This document shows positions 8,620 through 15,837 of a stretch of 48,839 nucleotides of DNA, piece by piece (the first letter of the stretch is position 1; each line of letters begins with the position of its first letter). Location of the stretch: the NCBI GenBank assembly GCA_044338255.1, contig JBIILZ010000015.1:1-48839 (forward strand). The letters run 5' to 3'. Under the pieces are notes generated by a model, which saw only the letters and a program-made list of their open reading frames with translations, ran no database searches and was not told where the DNA came from. The position numbers were made by a program, and so were the translations under genes. The stretch is from CAIUVD01 sp044338255 (lineage in GTDB: Bacteria; Planctomycetota; UBA11346).

Positions 8620-8970
8620 GTGCAGAAGTCCGGACTCACGCTTTCAACCACGACCATGAACAACGTCGTTCTGGTGCGCCTTGTCGGCTACCTTGATGGA
8701 CACACGTTCATTGATCTCGAAAAACACCTCGATCACCTGATCAAGCATGGTCAGAAGCGTCTGGTGCTCGATCTTTCCGAACTCGGCTACATCGCCAGCG
8801 CTGGCGTCGGGCTGTTCATCAACACCCAGCACCGCCTTAAAGAAGACGGCAGCGTGCAGTTGGTGAACCCCGCCCCGGGCGTGCGTGAAATCTTCAATAT
8901 TCTCGGCCTGGATACGATCTTCACCATCCATCAGACGATCGCCGACGGCGTCACCGCCGCCCAGGCCTGA
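8620..8970 (+). CDS. STAS-domain protein (anti-sigma factor antagonist-like)
   Basis: A 116-residue protein that is essentially one STAS domain: VVLVRLVGYLDGHTFIDLEKHLDHL, then VLDLSELGYIASAGVGLFI with a Ser in the usual phosphorylation position, then NILGLDTIFTIH. In SpoIIAA-type regulators this Ser is phosphorylated by an anti-sigma kinase; no kinase or sigma gene lies nearby. A longer start at 8548 is possible. The GTG at 8620 is preferred because AAGG lies 6 bp upstream and the protein then begins at the first STAS strand. It lies 9 bp before the next small gene, so the two are probably cotranscribed. Confidence 0.88.
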   Translation: MQKSGLTLSTTTMNNVVLVRLVGYLDGHTFIDLEKHLDHLIKHGQKRLVLDLSELGYIASAGVGLFINTQHRLKEDGSVQLVNPAPGVREIFNILGLDTIFTIHQTIADGVTAAQA

Positions 8971-8979
8971 GCCGGCGCC

Positions 8980-9195
8980 ATGTACACCAGGGACCTCGAA
9001 CGCCTGGTGCGCTCATTCGTGGCGCAGAAGCTCGATCGCGAGTACATCGTCTATTACCTCGTCGAAACCTATCAGCTCGAGATCAAGACGGCGCAGGAAG
9101 TGTTGGAAAAAGTCGCGCCGGCGGCAGCTGCTCGCGGAGCCCGCGGTAAGAGCCCGGAAGCCGCCCCACCAATCAAACGTCAGCGATTCTATTAG
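8980..9195 (+). CDS. Small basic protein of unknown function
   Basis: A 71-residue protein not recognised as a member of a named family. The first 45 residues look like two amphipathic helices (RDLERLVRSFVAQKLDREYI and VYYLVETYQLEIKTAQEVLEKV). The remainder is Ala/Gly/Pro/Arg-rich and ends in KRQRFY. It follows the STAS gene by 9 bp and precedes a strong terminator, so it is the last gene of a two-gene unit and may share the STAS protein's regulatory role. That link is inference from position only. Confidence 0.7.
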   Translation: MYTRDLERLVRSFVAQKLDREYIVYYLVETYQLEIKTAQEVLEKVAPAAAARGARGKSPEAAPPIKRQRFY

Positions 9196-9280
9196 TTTCG
9201 CCCCCGGTGAGCGCACCGGCGGCGCGCGCTCGCGGGGCGGTCGGCAGCGTATTCAAGCCGTTCTTGGGATGTCCACTGAA

Positions 9281-9316
9281 CCTCGACCCGGCAGCTCCTG
9301 CCGGGTCGAGGCATTT
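9281..9316 (+). terminator. Strong hairpin terminator after the STAS unit
   Basis: A perfect 14-bp GC-rich stem (CCTCGACCCGGCAG, 9281-9294, pairing with 9298-9311) with a 3-nt CTC loop, followed by CATTTT. The T tract is short, but the stem is very strong. It lies 85 bp after the 71-residue ORF. Confidence 0.75.
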
Positions 9317-9328
9317 TGCGAGACCCGC

Positions 9329-9465
9329 ATTTTACCGTGTTTTTATAGGGCCCTAAGCAGGGCACCTCGATCTGGGAACCTGATTTACTTTGTTGAAAAA
9401 CGAGTGTTTCACAGGGCTTTCCGCTGGCCCTAGACAGGGCCCTGTCACGAGACATACGGTAAAAT
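9329..9465. repeat. 137-bp imperfect inverted-repeat segment upstream of the HU gene
   Basis: ATTTTACCGT at 9329-9338 is the exact reverse complement of 9456-9465. Inside both ends the pattern AGGGCCCT-N4-AGGGC recurs in inverted orientation, and the right copy includes a perfect 14-bp palindrome (GACAGGGCCCTGTC, 9433-9446). The segment lies between a terminator and the HU gene, in the 9196-9566 intergenic stretch that otherwise shows no gene. It could be a small non-autonomous mobile element or a regulatory cruciform. Confidence 0.75.
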
Positions 9466-9566
9466 CAGCTGTCCTACGCAAGATTGCCCTCGACAAGCGG
9501 TGAAATGCGCCTACACAACGTACCTATAACCCTCAGTACCGAGAATTACCTCGGGGAGAAATCACC

Positions 9567-9959
9567 ATGGCCAAAGCCAAGCCTGCCAAGTCCTCCAAGC
9601 CAGTCGCCAAGAAGCCCGCCGTGGCCATCCTCGGCAAGCCCAAGAAGGGCGAAAAAGCCTACACCAAGTCGAAGATGGTTGCGCACCTCGCCGCCGCCGT
9701 TTCGTCCAAGGGCTTTGGCGAGATCAACAAGAAGCAGGTCGCTGCCGTTCTTGAAGAGCTCACCGGCCTCCTGTTCGTCTACGCTTCGGTTGGCGCTCCC
9801 CTGCCCGGCCTGGGCAAGCTCGTCCTCCGCGAAATCCCTGCCAAGCCAGCGCGCACCATCGTGTCGTTCGGCAAGGAACTGAAGGTTCCCGCCAAGAAGG
9901 CGAGCCAGAAGGTCGTGTTCCGCTTCTCGAAGGAAGCCAAGGAATTCTTCAAGAAGTAA
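9567..9959 (+). CDS. HU/IHF-family DNA-binding protein with a Lys-rich N-terminal extension
   Basis: A 130-residue nucleoid protein. The first 30 or so residues are a Lys/Ala/Pro extension (MAKAKPAKSSKPVAKKPAVA). The HU-like domain follows: YTKSKMVAHLAAAV with helices and a GLGKLVLREIPAKPART region in place of the usual 'pGfGtF....r.aR.grNP' arm. The latter is divergent, so DNA bending may differ from standard HU. The start is supported by GGGGAGAAATCACC before the ATG. It is a single gene with its own terminator, preceded by an inverted-repeat segment that could influence expression. Confidence 0.88.
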   Translation: MAKAKPAKSSKPVAKKPAVAILGKPKKGEKAYTKSKMVAHLAAAVSSKGFGEINKKQVAAVLEELTGLLFVYASVGAPLPGLGKLVLREIPAKPARTIVSFGKELKVPAKKASQKVVFRFSKEAKEFFKK

Positions 9960-9995
9960 GCCAACCACGCAGCGCCGAGCGCTGTGTCGTCTGCA

Positions 9996-10035
9996 CTCGG
10001 GGAGCCGCTTGACGGCTCCCCGAGCTTCTTCTAGT
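9996..10035 (+). terminator. Rho-independent terminator of the HU gene
   Basis: A perfect 12-bp stem CTCGGGGAGCCG (9996-10007) / CGGCTCCCCGAG (10013-10024) with a 5-nt loop, followed by a T-rich CTTCTTCTAGTTT. It lies 36 bp past the HU stop codon and before the tRNA. Confidence 0.85.
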
Positions 10036-10056
10036 TTGCAAACCTTAACTGGTGAT

Positions 10057-10130
10057 GCGGGTGTAGCTCAGTGGTAGAGCGTCTGGTTCCCATCCAGAAT
10101 ATGAGGGTTCGATTCCCTTCACCCGCTCCA
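10057..10130 (+). tRNA. tRNA-Gly (anticodon CCC)
   Basis: A full cloverleaf reads from sequence: acceptor GCGGGTG pairs with CACCCGC; D-stem GCTC/GAGC; anticodon stem TCTGG/CCAGA around loop TTCCCAT with anticodon CCC at 10089-10091; T-arm GAGGG-TTCGATT-CCCTT with one G-T pair; discriminator T; and an encoded CCA at 10128-10130. It decodes GGG codons. No integrase or duplicated tRNA end is seen nearby. Confidence 0.97.
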
Positions 10131-10210
10131 AATTATCCGCACTGCCCTCAGGTCGCCGCCATCGAGCCCGCGACCTGCCCTACCCGAAGCCCCTTTTTTC
10201 CAGAGGCAGA

Positions 10211-10795
10211 ATGCAACTGATGCCACTTTATTCGATTCCGGTCGCGGTTGCTTATCAGCTCGATAATGACCCGCAGGAGATCCCTTACAGCATCGGCATC
10301 CAATCGGTCGGCACGAGCACCCAGGCGGCGCAGGCAGTGAGCCTGGTGCTGACCAAGGCCCTGATCCAGATGCGTCATCCGGGAGTGACGGCGCGCATCC
10401 TCCAGGATCGGGTGAAGATCGGCCAGCTCGGGCCGCAGATCGATGGCCCCTACGCCTATGTCTTCACCCAGGGCAATCACATCAATCAGCTGGTGTTCCC
10501 ATCGCGCATCGATCAGGACCGCGGTACACAGCTTGATGAGGCCCTCAGCGGTCTCGATGGCCCTGCCACGCTCGGCATACTCGTCGACTGCATCCATCTG
10601 ACCTACATCAATTCGACTGGCCTGGGGGCCTTCGCTGCCCACGCCGGGCGCTTGAACATGCGGCTGTTCCGGGTCTCCGATCCGATCGCGAAAGTCTTCG
10701 AGATCACCGGTCTGACCCTAGCCGTACCCGCCTATCAGGATCTGCCCTCGGCGCTCAGCGCCTTGGTGCGCGAAACCGCCTCGCCGCGCACCTGA
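10211..10795 (+). CDS. Protein with a C-terminal STAS-like domain
   Basis: A 194-residue protein. The C-terminal half (about residues 108-190) resembles a STAS domain: TLGILVDCIHLTYINSTGLGAF, with the conserved Asp and Ser-Thr-Gly loop, then RLNMRLFRVSDPIAKVFEITGL. The N-terminal half (IPVAVAYQLDNDPQEIPYSIGIQ and onward) is not recognised and may sense a ligand or bind a partner. AGAGG lies upstream of the ATG; an alternative ATG is at 10220. It stands alone between tRNA-Gly and a convergent gene. A regulatory role like that of the smaller STAS protein at 8620 is inference. Confidence 0.8.
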   Translation: MQLMPLYSIPVAVAYQLDNDPQEIPYSIGIQSVGTSTQAAQAVSLVLTKALIQMRHPGVTARILQDRVKIGQLGPQIDGPYAYVFTQGNHINQLVFPSRIDQDRGTQLDEALSGLDGPATLGILVDCIHLTYINSTGLGAFAAHAGRLNMRLFRVSDPIAKVFEITGLTLAVPAYQDLPSALSALVRETASPRT

Positions 10796-10805
10796 TCACC
10801 GCAGC

Positions 10806-12677
10806 TTACGGCACCGGCCGGAAGCGACCGACACGCTCGAGGAAACGCGTCACCGGTTTCTGACCCAACGGCGAGAGGCGCTTCTCCAAATCACGCGCGA
10901 TCGCCCGCAACGGGGTTGGGCTCAAGGTATCGGCATCGAAGACCGCCGCCGTCAGCCGCGATTGCAGCATAGGATCGTCATCGATGGGAATGCGTCCCGC
11001 GGCCTGGGCCGTCAGGCGTTCGACGAGCACCTCAAGGATCACCGGCGAGCCGCCGTGTTCGACATTGGCCAGCAGCGCGCGCACGATGCCGGTATCCTTG
11101 GTGCTGCCAGCAACGCGCACCCAGGCATGGGCCGGGGCGTCGGGCTCGGCCATCCAGCGCAACAGGGCCTCGCGTTGCAGCCAATCGGGCAGCCGGCGCA
11201 ACAGCGCTTCCTCGTCACCGACCAGCCAGGGATCCGCGACCAGGCGCCGCGCCAGCAGATGATCGGTCGCCGATGGACTGTCGGCCAGGGCGAACAGTTC
11301 GATCAGGCTCCATTCGCCAACGACCAGTTCGCGGCGCGGCACCCACGCCAGCAGCGGATCACTGGCGACCACCACCGCCTCCTTAGCGGCGGGACTCGGT
11401 GGCTTCTCCTCTTTCGCAGCCGGTTTCTTGGCCTGCGTCGCACGCCAGGCGGCGGTCAAGGCGAGGCAATCAGCACGCCCCGGGCCGCTCTCGGCGAGGT
11501 TCGCATCGTGACTCCAACGCAGCGCCAGCTCGCCGGGGCCCTCGGCCAGAGACCACGACAAATGTTCGGGATCGGCTTGGATGATGGCCGTGGCCGGCGC
11601 ATCGAGAGTCACGGCGATATGCGCATCGAGACTGCGCACGCCATCGCCAGCGGGAGTCGATGAGACGTAGCGCACGCCGCCGGTGACCACTTCCATGCCA
11701 CCGAGTTTACCGGTGATCATCGGCTCGGAGATGAATCCCGCCGGCGAACCGCCGGCGAGGATGCAGGGGATCCCGAGCATGTGCGCGATGCCGACGCCGA
11801 GGCGCAGATTCTCGACATCGTGACGATCGCGCGCCGCCCGCAGAGAGACATCCCAGGTCGCCGAAGGATCGAGCAGGACCTCCCACGCGCGCGTGCGCCG
11901 AGCGAGGTCGACGGCGACTTCCGGCCCGCGCAGCAAGGACGGCAAGCCCAGGCAGCCCCAGGTGAGATCGGCACCCGGCACTCCCGGCGGACCGAGGATC
12001 GCCAACTGCATGAGGTCAACTTCGTCACCGGAGTGCGGAGGAGCCAGGCGGGCGATGATCGGCACCCGCGATTCCCAACCGCCGGTACCGATGCGCGCCA
12101 ACGGTGCCGTACCCAGCAGGAGCACCGCCGACACCGGCAGACGTCCGCTGGCCTTGGGGGCGACGAGGATGTCCGCCGCTGGCGGCCCCTCGGCGGAAAT
12201 GCCGAAGAGGTCGGCGGTCGGCCAGCGCGCCCCGCCAACAAGGGCGACGGCAACGGCCTCACTCGGCCCCGGCAGAACCGGAACCTCGACACTCGGCGAG
12301 CGCGGATCGGCGCCCAGACGCACCCTGCCACTGGTCAGCGGCGGAAGAGTCCAATGTGCGACGATCTGTCCGGCAAGCATGCCCCCGACGGGCGGGATCA
12401 TCCGGCTGATCATCGGCGCCGGCACCCGGGCCTGACCGATGTAGGGCTGCACCAGGGCCAGGGCCGCCTGATTGATCGGGGGCAGGAGGCGCACCGAGAC
12501 CGTGATCAGGCCGCGATCATCGACCTGCATCCACGGTCCGGCGGCGATCGACAACGGACCGAGCTGCAGGGCAGCAATGTCATCGGCCGCGAAAAGGCCC
12601 ATGACCACCAGCCAGAGCGTTGAAAAACGGAACACCCCGCCGATCCATTGTCGCAGATACGTACGCGAAGCCCGCAT
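10806..12677 (-). CDS. Large secreted protein of unknown function
   Basis: A 623-residue protein not assigned to a family. From the ATG at 12677 it begins with a basic segment and one hydrophobic helix (VFRFSTLWLVVMGLFAADD), consistent with a signal peptide. A long Gly/Pro/Val-rich, probably beta-rich region follows, then a Lys/Pro/Ala linker (KKPAAKEEKPPSPAAKEA, near residue 420) and a helical C-terminal 200 residues rich in Leu/Ala/Arg. The frame is open 52 codons further upstream, but that part crosses a hairpin repeat and reaches the araB leader. A very degenerate metallophosphoesterase core was considered but no metal ligands are clear. Confidence 0.75.
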   Translation of the reverse strand: MRASRTYLRQWIGGVFRFSTLWLVVMGLFAADDIAALQLGPLSIAAGPWMQVDDRGLITVSVRLLPPINQAALALVQPYIGQARVPAPMISRMIPPVGGMLAGQIVAHWTLPPLTSGRVRLGADPRSPSVEVPVLPGPSEAVAVALVGGARWPTADLFGISAEGPPAADILVAPKASGRLPVSAVLLLGTAPLARIGTGGWESRVPIIARLAPPHSGDEVDLMQLAILGPPGVPGADLTWGCLGLPSLLRGPEVAVDLARRTRAWEVLLDPSATWDVSLRAARDRHDVENLRLGVGIAHMLGIPCILAGGSPAGFISEPMITGKLGGMEVVTGGVRYVSSTPAGDGVRSLDAHIAVTLDAPATAIIQADPEHLSWSLAEGPGELALRWSHDANLAESGPGRADCLALTAAWRATQAKKPAAKEEKPPSPAAKEAVVVASDPLLAWVPRRELVVGEWSLIELFALADSPSATDHLLARRLVADPWLVGDEEALLRRLPDWLQREALLRWMAEPDAPAHAWVRVAGSTKDTGIVRALLANVEHGGSPVILEVLVERLTAQAAGRIPIDDDPMLQSRLTAAVFDADTLSPTPLRAIARDLEKRLSPLGQKPVTRFLERVGRFRPVP

Positions 12678-12711
12678 CCTGGGCGGAGGTGCACCGACTG
12701 TGCCAAGGCTT

Positions 12712-12740
12712 CTAGTAGTCTGTCTCCGACAGACTACTAG
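12712..12740. repeat. Hairpin derived from the TA-flanked element ends (copy C)
   Basis: A perfect 13-bp inverted repeat, CTAGTAGTCTGTC / GACAGACTACTAG, with loop TCC. Its arms resemble the terminal repeat of the elements at 26806 and 45515 (TAG-x-AG-x-CTGTC and CTCCGACAG), as if only the two ends of an element were left joined. It lies in the divergent region between the unknown secreted protein and araB and could affect either transcript. Confidence 0.85.
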
Positions 12741-12841
12741 ATCGCCCCGGTTGATCACGAATTGTCCACTCGGTGGGCGGCTGGTTCTTGACGAAAGGAG
12801 CTTCTGTTCGTCCCCTTCAGCCTCACCACTCAAGAGGCTCT

Positions 12842-14491
12842 ATGTCCGTGACCTATGCCATTGGTTATGATTTTGGTTCTGAATCCGGCCGTGCCGTCCT
12901 CGTCGACGTGCGCGATGGCCGCGAAGTGGCCCAAGCCGTGCACCCCTATGCGCACGTGGTCATGGATCAGCGCCTGCCCGATGGCACCAAGCTGGGACAT
13001 GACTGGGCTCTGCAGCATCCCACGGACTACCTCGAAGTCCTCGAAGTCACCACCCGGCAGATCCTCAAGGATTCGGGTATCGATCCGGCGCAGGTCATCG
13101 GCATCGGCACCGACTTCACCGCCTGCACCGTCCTGCCCACGACCGCTGACGGCACGCCGCTGTGCCTGCTCCCGCAATGGAGCAACCAGCCGCACGCGTG
13201 GATCAAGTTGTGGAAGCACCACGCCGCCCAGCCGTGGGCCGATCGCCTCAATGCCCTGGCCGCTGAACGCAAGGAGCCATGGCTCATCGAGTATGGCGGC
13301 AAGATCAGTTCGGAATGGCTGTTCCCCAAGGTCGCGCAGGTCGCCGATGAAGCGCCGGCGATCTACGATGCCGCCGCCAAATTCATCGAAGCCGCCGATT
13401 GGATCGTCTGGCAGCTGACCGGCGTCGAATCACGCAATGCCTGCACCGCCGGCTACAAGGCCATCTGGAGCGCAGAGCGCGGCTACCCCAGCCGCGAGTT
13501 CTGTGCCGCCCTGCATCCGAAACTCGCCAATCTCGTCGATAAGCTCGGCACGCCCGTACCACTGGGCCGCAAGGCCGGTGAATTGACGGCAGCCATGGCC
13601 GCACGCCTGGGACTGAAAGCCGGCACCGCCGTTGCGGTCGGCAATGTCGACGCCCACGTCAGCGTCCCGGCCTGCGGCATCGGTGGCGCCGAGGGCTATG
13701 GCGGCAGCAGCGCCAATGGCGTGTTCGTCGCGATCATGGGTACCTCCTGCTGCGACATCCTCTGCGGACCGACGAAACAGGTCGTGCCGGGCATGTGCGG
13801 CGTGGTGAAAGACGGCGTGGTTCCGGGCAGCTATGGCTTCGAGGCCGGACAGAGCGGCTTCGGCGATCACTTCGCCTGGCTGTCACGCTTCCTCGGCAAG
13901 GGCGACCCCGGTCATGAGGCCCTCGAACGCGATGCCATCGCCATGGGCCCCGGCGGCAGCGGCCTGTTGGCGCTCGATTGGTGGAATGGCAATCGTTCGG
14001 TCCTCGTCGATGCCGACCTCACCGGCATGCTCATCGGTCAGAATCTGCAGACCACCCCAGCGCAGATCTACCGGGCGCTGATCGAAGGCCTCGCCTTCGG
14101 CATGCGCCAGATCATCGAGACCTTCAATCAGCACGATGTGCGTATCGATCGCATCATCGCCTGCGGCGGACTGGCAGAGAAGAATCGCCTGTTCATGCAG
14201 ACCGTCGCCGATGTCACCGGGCGAACGATCCAGATCGCCCGCAGCGCGCAGACGCCGGCGGTCGGCTCGGCGATCTTCGGCGCCGTCGGCGCCGGCAAGG
14301 CCCGTGGGGGTTGGGATAGCGTCGCCGAGGCGGCGACGGCGATGGGCGGCCTCAAGGAATTGAGCTTCACCCCCAATCCCGCCAATCGTCCGGTCTATGA
14401 TCAATTGTTTGCTGAATACCGTACGCTGCACGACTATTTCGGTCGTAGCAATGCGGTGATGAAGACCTTGAAGAAATTGCGTCACCAATAA
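12842..14491 (+). CDS. araB: L-ribulokinase
   Basis: A 549-residue FGGY-family carbohydrate kinase that phosphorylates L-ribulose in arabinose catabolism. It starts YAIGYDFGSESGRAVLVDV, the phosphate-binding segment with the ribulokinase-type Asp-Phe-Gly-Ser-Glu-Ser. IGTDFTACTVLP, then SSEWLFPK and the FGGY region (LIEGLAFGMRQIIETF, IIACGGLAEKNRLFMQ) follow. Length matches AraB rather than xylulokinase or glycerol kinase. The ATG at 12842 is preferred over an upstream ATG at 12773 because the protein then begins at the first strand and AGAGG lies just upstream. No araA or araD is nearby. Confidence 0.95.
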   Translation: MSVTYAIGYDFGSESGRAVLVDVRDGREVAQAVHPYAHVVMDQRLPDGTKLGHDWALQHPTDYLEVLEVTTRQILKDSGIDPAQVIGIGTDFTACTVLPTTADGTPLCLLPQWSNQPHAWIKLWKHHAAQPWADRLNALAAERKEPWLIEYGGKISSEWLFPKVAQVADEAPAIYDAAAKFIEAADWIVWQLTGVESRNACTAGYKAIWSAERGYPSREFCAALHPKLANLVDKLGTPVPLGRKAGELTAAMAARLGLKAGTAVAVGNVDAHVSVPACGIGGAEGYGGSSANGVFVAIMGTSCCDILCGPTKQVVPGMCGVVKDGVVPGSYGFEAGQSGFGDHFAWLSRFLGKGDPGHEALERDAIAMGPGGSGLLALDWWNGNRSVLVDADLTGMLIGQNLQTTPAQIYRALIEGLAFGMRQIIETFNQHDVRIDRIIACGGLAEKNRLFMQTVADVTGRTIQIARSAQTPAVGSAIFGAVGAGKARGGWDSVAEAATAMGGLKELSFTPNPANRPVYDQLFAEYRTLHDYFGRSNAVMKTLKKLRHQ

Positions 14492-14521
14492 CCGCGGCGG
14501 AAGTTCCGCTGCTGATTAAGC

Positions 14522-14574
14522 GCCTCATGATCGCGTGGAGCCCTGGCGTCCGCGAGATCATGAGGCTTTTATTC
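14522..14574 (+). terminator. Terminator of araB
   Basis: GCCTCATGATC (14522-14532) pairs with GATCATGAGGC (14556-14566), with extra GCG/CGC pairing across a small bulge, followed by TTTTATT. It lies 31 bp past the araB stop. Confidence 0.82.
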
Positions 14575-14580
14575 AGGGCT

Positions 14581-14623
14581 GGCCCATCTCCGACAGGCTC
14601 CTGGGAGTCTGCCGGAGATCGCC
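14581..14623. repeat. Back-to-back element ends (copy D)
   Basis: CATCTCCGACAGGCTCC, matching the right end of the TA-flanked element, is followed after only TG by GGAGTCTGCCGGAGAT, matching its left end. So two ends abut in the outward order, with a 2-bp spacer where other copies have TA. The sequence before 14581 (CAGGGCTGG) also resembles the element's right interior. It lies between two terminators of convergent genes. Confidence 0.75.
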
Positions 14624-14640
14624 GCGCTAGCGCGATTCGT

Positions 14641-14684
14641 AAAATAAAAAAATCCCACCGTGCGCACTTGGCGCACGGTGGGAT
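14641..14684 (-). terminator. Rho-independent terminator of the HTH/H1-like gene
   Basis: On the minus strand a perfect 14-bp stem, ATCCCACCGTGCGC / GCGCACGGTGGGAT (14671-14684 and 14652-14665), with a 5-nt loop, is followed by a clear T tract (TTTTTTTATTTT). It lies 23 bp past the stop codon at 14708. Confidence 0.92.
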
Positions 14685-14707
14685 CGTCGTTTTACGACCG
14701 GGGTGGA

Positions 14708-15181
14708 TTAGCCGATGGCGAGGATGCGCGCGATCAGATCGCGCTCGGACTTGCCGGCGACGTGCACGGCGAGAGCGATCTCGTCATCGAGCAGATCGGC
14801 AGCGGCGGTGGCGACGCGAACGAGGTCGGCGCCGAGGCCGGCGCTCGCGCTCTTGCCAGCCTTGCGGCCGGGTTTGCGACCGGGCTTGCCCTTGACCTTG
14901 GCGACTTTGCCTTCGGCCTTGTCAGCCTTGTCAGCCTTGTCAGCTTTGGCTGCCTTGGCGGCCTTCGGAGTCTTGGCGGTCTTCGGTCCGGCCAAGGCCG
15001 CGATGTCGACGCCAAGGAAGTCGGCATACTTTTTTGCCGTGGTGGCGTTGGGCTTCGATTTACCGGCCAATACGCCGCGGATCGAAACGGTCGAGACGCC
15101 GATGGCTTTGGCCAGGGCGTCGATGGAGAGGTTTGACTCAGCCTGCTTGGCTTTGAGTGTCTTGGAAAGATTGATGCTCAT
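14708..15181 (-). CDS. HTH protein with histone H1-like linker
   Basis: A 157-residue protein with three parts. Residues about 5-65 look like a Cro/XRE-type helix-turn-helix (LSIDALAKAIGVSTVSIRGVLAGKSKPN). Residues about 66-115 are Lys/Ala-rich and include three KAD repeats and GRKPGRKAG, which resembles AT-hook or histone H1 tails. A short helical C-terminus (VRVATAAADLLDDEIALAVHVAG) follows. A nucleoid or regulatory DNA-binding role is likely but inferred. No close ribosome-binding site is visible before the ATG; the leader is AT-rich, unlike its surroundings, and the gene has its own strong terminator. Confidence 0.82.
   Translation of the reverse strand: MSINLSKTLKAKQAESNLSIDALAKAIGVSTVSIRGVLAGKSKPNATTAKKYADFLGVDIAALAGPKTAKTPKAAKAAKADKADKADKAEGKVAKVKGKPGRKPGRKAGKSASAGLGADLVRVATAAADLLDDEIALAVHVAGKSERDLIARILAIG
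14919..14945. repeat. 9-bp in-frame repeat (Lys-Ala-Asp) in the HTH/H1-like gene
   Basis: Three tandem 9-bp units (TTGTCAGCC, last unit ending in T) encode Lys-Ala-Asp repeats on the minus strand, with degenerate flanking units extending the Lys/Ala linker. Confidence 0.9.
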
Positions 15182-15334
15182 ATTGTTATATTGTTACACC
15201 TTCATCATTTCAGCAAGTATAATATCATTCACGTGTCACTTCTCCCTTTCTTGTATCTATTACTTCTCATATCCGTCGCTCCTCCCCTCCACATGGACTG
15301 GCTACTTTGGTTGCGTTAAGAGACATCTTACTCT

Positions 15335-15691
15335 TTAAAAACACGTCAGTTGCTTGGCTCCTCGCTTGGTATCTAAAACCACATCGATGATTTCCTGAGC
15401 GGCATGCACATACCACGGCCGATCCAAATCCTGCAGGCTGCAAGCACCTGGATCATCAACCAGGAGCTCCTGGGCGGCGATCATCGTACCCTGAAGCTGG
15501 GCTGTGGTCTGGGTCAGGGGTTTCCCCTTCCGAACCACGATCCCAAGCACCACGAGCGTCTCGATATCTTGCCCCCCCCATTGCAAACCATTGGCTCGGC
15601 ACCACAGAGTAAATGCCGTAACCTCCTGGCAGGCGGCAATGGTCACGGCCACGGGGCGCAGATGGAGCAGATATGATGATCGCTCAGACAT
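15335..15691 (-). CDS. Hypothetical protein
   Basis: A 118-residue protein not recognised. It contains several helices (LRPVAVTIAACQEVTAFTLWCRANG and AQLQGTMIAAQELLVDD) and three Cys residues. The ATG at 15691 is chosen because AAAGG lies 8 bp upstream. The frame is open further upstream, but that part would translate the octanucleotide array at 15709-15756 into a Cys/Lys/Arg-rich tail. The gene is divergent from the gene at 15838 and downstream of an AT-rich 150-bp stretch (15182-15334) in which no gene is seen. Confidence 0.6.
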   Translation of the reverse strand: MSERSSYLLHLRPVAVTIAACQEVTAFTLWCRANGLQWGGQDIETLVVLGIVVRKGKPLTQTTAQLQGTMIAAQELLVDDPGACSLQDLDRPWYVHAAQEIIDVVLDTKRGAKQLTCF

Positions 15692-15708
15692 GCACCGTAC
15701 CTTTCTTC

Positions 15709-15756
15709 CACTCTTGCACTCTTGCACTCTTGCATTCTTGCATTCTTGCTTGCTTG
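15709..15756. repeat. Octanucleotide tandem array
   Basis: Three CACTCTTG units, two CATTCTTG units, then two CTTG half-units. The array lies between two divergent hypothetical genes, 17 bp upstream of the start of the minus-strand gene, where copy number could alter promoter spacing. Confidence 0.93.
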
Positions 15757-15837
15757 CGCGGCACATTCTCGGCGAGGTCCTGCCGCGCAGCAGCTGAGCC
15801 ACGATTGCCCGCGGCAACGATGAGGCGAGGATCCGCC

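Noticed and set aside
10057..10130. tRNA-Gly as an integration site
   Set aside because: No integrase gene and no repeated tRNA 3' end is visible within the window.
12796..12802. AAAGGAG as a ribosome-binding site for a longer araB or leader peptide
   Set aside because: No ATG, GTG or TTG lies at suitable spacing, and the family N-terminus starts at 12842.
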